From contig CAJXTM010000180.1 in assembly GCA_913061385.1 (NCBI GenBank), positions 1 through 7,079 of the forward strand: DNA of 7,079 nucleotides, written 5' to 3'. The notes under the pieces were generated by a model, which did not search any database, was not told where the DNA came from, and was given only the letters and a program-made list of their open reading frames with translations. This document shows, piece after piece, positions 5,972 to 7,079 of the stretch. The number at the start of each line of letters is the position of its first letter. The first letter of the stretch is position 1. The position numbers and the translations under genes were made by a program. This stretch comes from an uncultured Rhodopirellula sp. GTDB taxonomy: Bacteria; Planctomycetota; Planctomycetia; Pirellulales; Pirellulaceae.

Positions 5972-7031
5972 ATGGCTTGCCACACGAAAATTTATCGAAC
6001 TATTGTTCTCGGCGTTGTAACGCTGATTTGCTTGCAGTCGGCGTGTTACGGTCAGATGCTGGCTGGGATCGCCAAGGTTGATGTAACGGACTATCAGGCG
6101 GGACCTGTTCATGACCCCCTGTATGTAAAGGCCTTGGTGCTGAAGCAGGGTGAAGTGCAAATTGCTTTGGTGACCGTTGATGCGGTAGCCATCGGAGGAA
6201 TTGGTCGTATTAAGGATGGCTATCTAAACAATGTGCGCACGGCGGTTGATGAGGCGATTGGGATCCCTCCATCAAATGTTCTGGTCAATGCCAGTCACTG
6301 TCATGGCGTTGTTCGAGGAGACACTGACAAATTAACAATACAGGTAATTAAGGAAGCCGCTGGAAATTTGCAGCCTGTTCGTGTCGGTGTTGGAATAGGA
6401 CATGAGGATCGCGTGGGCGAAAACCGACGGTTGTTGATGAAAGATGGTCGTGAAATCGATGTTCGGCACGCTTATTCGATGCCTCCTGATGCTGAAGTGG
6501 CCGGAGTCGGGCCAATTGACCCTCAGATTGGCGTGCTGCGGCTTGATCGGTTGTCTGGTCAACCTCTGGCAGTGATTTATAATTTTGCCTGCCATCCAAT
6601 TCAGGGTGTTCCCAGCGGAGCGAATACGGCTGATATCACTGGGCTCGCTTCAACGGTCATCGAAGATAACCTAGGCAATGGGGCAATGGCTTTCTTTTTG
6701 CAAGGCTGTGGTGGTGATATCAATCCGGTGTTCTACAAGCATGTAGATCAGCCTCGTGATGCAGTGGCGCTCGGAAATCTATTGGCATTGAGTACCTTAA
6801 AGGCTGTGCGTGGAATTGAAACAAAACCTGATAATCGGTTGAAGTGGATCAACGAAACTCTCGAGCTGCCGCGAGCTGATCTTGCAGAAAAAATCATTCA
6901 GCAGGAACAACAGCAATTGGACTTGGCGACAAGTTTACGTGGGACCACATTGAGTATGAAAACGTTCTTGCCACTGGTCGTGAAGTATCGTCTTTCCGAA
7001 CAATATCCTGCCTATTATTCACACCGTTATC
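5972..7031 (+). CDS. Secreted neutral/alkaline ceramidase-like (PF04734) protein, partial
   Basis: This is the N-terminal 353 residues or so of an exported zinc-dependent hydrolase of the neutral/alkaline non-lysosomal ceramidase family. The ATG at 5972 is preferred to the upstream TTG at 5939 because it gives a compact signal peptide (MACHTKIYRTIVLGVVTLIC, cleavage near 'CYG-Q'). The mature protein opens with the family start 'AGIAKVDVTD', 'HDPLYVKALVL' and 'IALVTVDAVAI'. Zinc-ligand regions are 'NASHCHG' (H109, H111) and 'NFACHP' (H208), followed by 'ADITG' and 'GCGGDINP' (245-252). Characterised ceramidases read GDVSP at the last motif, with Ser as nucleophile; here that position is Asn, so amide hydrolysis of ceramide by the known mechanism is doubtful. 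The downstream Glu and Tyr zinc ligands are beyond the contig end. Codons after 7031 are adapter: the residues 'VSYTHLTLPTTPYV' at the apparent C-terminus are not real. It is divergent from the sulfatase, about 490 bp apart. Confidence 0.88.
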
Positions 7032-7079
7032 CTGTCTCTTATACACATCTGACGCTGCCGACGACTCCTTACGTGTAGA
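7032..7079. other. Illumina Nextera i5-side adapter (artefact)
   Basis: CTGTCTCTTATACACATCT (7032-7050) is the reverse-complement Tn5 mosaic end. It is followed by GACGCTGCCGACGA (7051-7064), the rest of the read-1 transposase adapter. Next is CTCCTTAC (7065-7072), the reverse complement of Nextera index S505 (GTAAGGAG), and GTGTAGA (7073-7079), the start of the P5 sequence. The genome therefore stops at about 7031 and the reading frame entering here is artificial. Identities are from memory of the standard oligos and match throughout. Confidence 0.98.

Noticed and set aside
5942..5972. TTGAAA with downstream TATATA as a promoter for the PF04734 gene
   Set aside because: The -10-like element overlaps the proposed start codon and the spacer (19 bp) is too long. 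It would need a leaderless transcript starting inside the gene.

Overview
The window is a 6,983-bp piece of bacterial DNA (about 49-7031) with Illumina Nextera adapter sequence at both ends (1-48 and 7032-7079). These adapters are library artefacts, so the contig is cut artificially at both sides and the outermost genes are partial. The gene content points to a planctomycete of the Pirellulaceae/Rhodopirellula type. It includes a Gfo/Idh/MocA oxidoreductase with the characteristic 'SEALREPWRL' C-terminus, a secreted HEAT-repeat protein directly downstream, an S1 sulfatase, an FkbM methyltransferase and a secreted PF04734 'neutral ceramidase-like' protein. By eye G+C is close to one half and Shine-Dalgarno signals are weak, which also fits. 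The taxonomic call rests on recognising protein families, not on a search.

Layout from left to right: adapter; 3' part of a Gfo/Idh/MocA oxidoreductase (+); an 86-bp gap; a 713-aa exported HEAT-repeat protein (+) with a distinct C-terminal domain resembling the DnaJC11 C-terminal (DUF3395) pattern. A 76-bp convergent gap follows with no convincing terminator. Then comes an FkbM-family methyltransferase (-) whose N-terminal part lies in another frame, an apparent +1 frameshift. A 290-bp spacer with a 9-bp inverted repeat and a small hairpin leads to a secreted sulfatase (-) with the unusual active-site pentapeptide CAPCR. A divergent region of about 490 bp holds only two small inverted repeats. 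Last is a secreted PF04734 protein (+), cut at its C-terminal side by the second adapter.

Functionally the genes suggest extracellular or periplasmic handling of modified glycans. The sulfatase would remove sulfate esters. The oxidoreductase belongs to a superfamily that oxidises sugars and is often amplified in planctomycetes. The FkbM enzyme would O-methylate a small molecule or sugar. The PF04734 protein is an exported zinc hydrolase whose nucleophile position does not match true ceramidases. No substrate can be assigned, and only the oxidoreductase/HEAT pair looks like a transcription unit. There is no CRISPR array, tRNA, rRNA, natural insertion sequence or obvious defence system. The points most worth checking are the adapter ends, the FkbM frameshift, the active-site substitutions in the sulfatase and PF04734 protein, and the HEAT protein's C-terminal domain.
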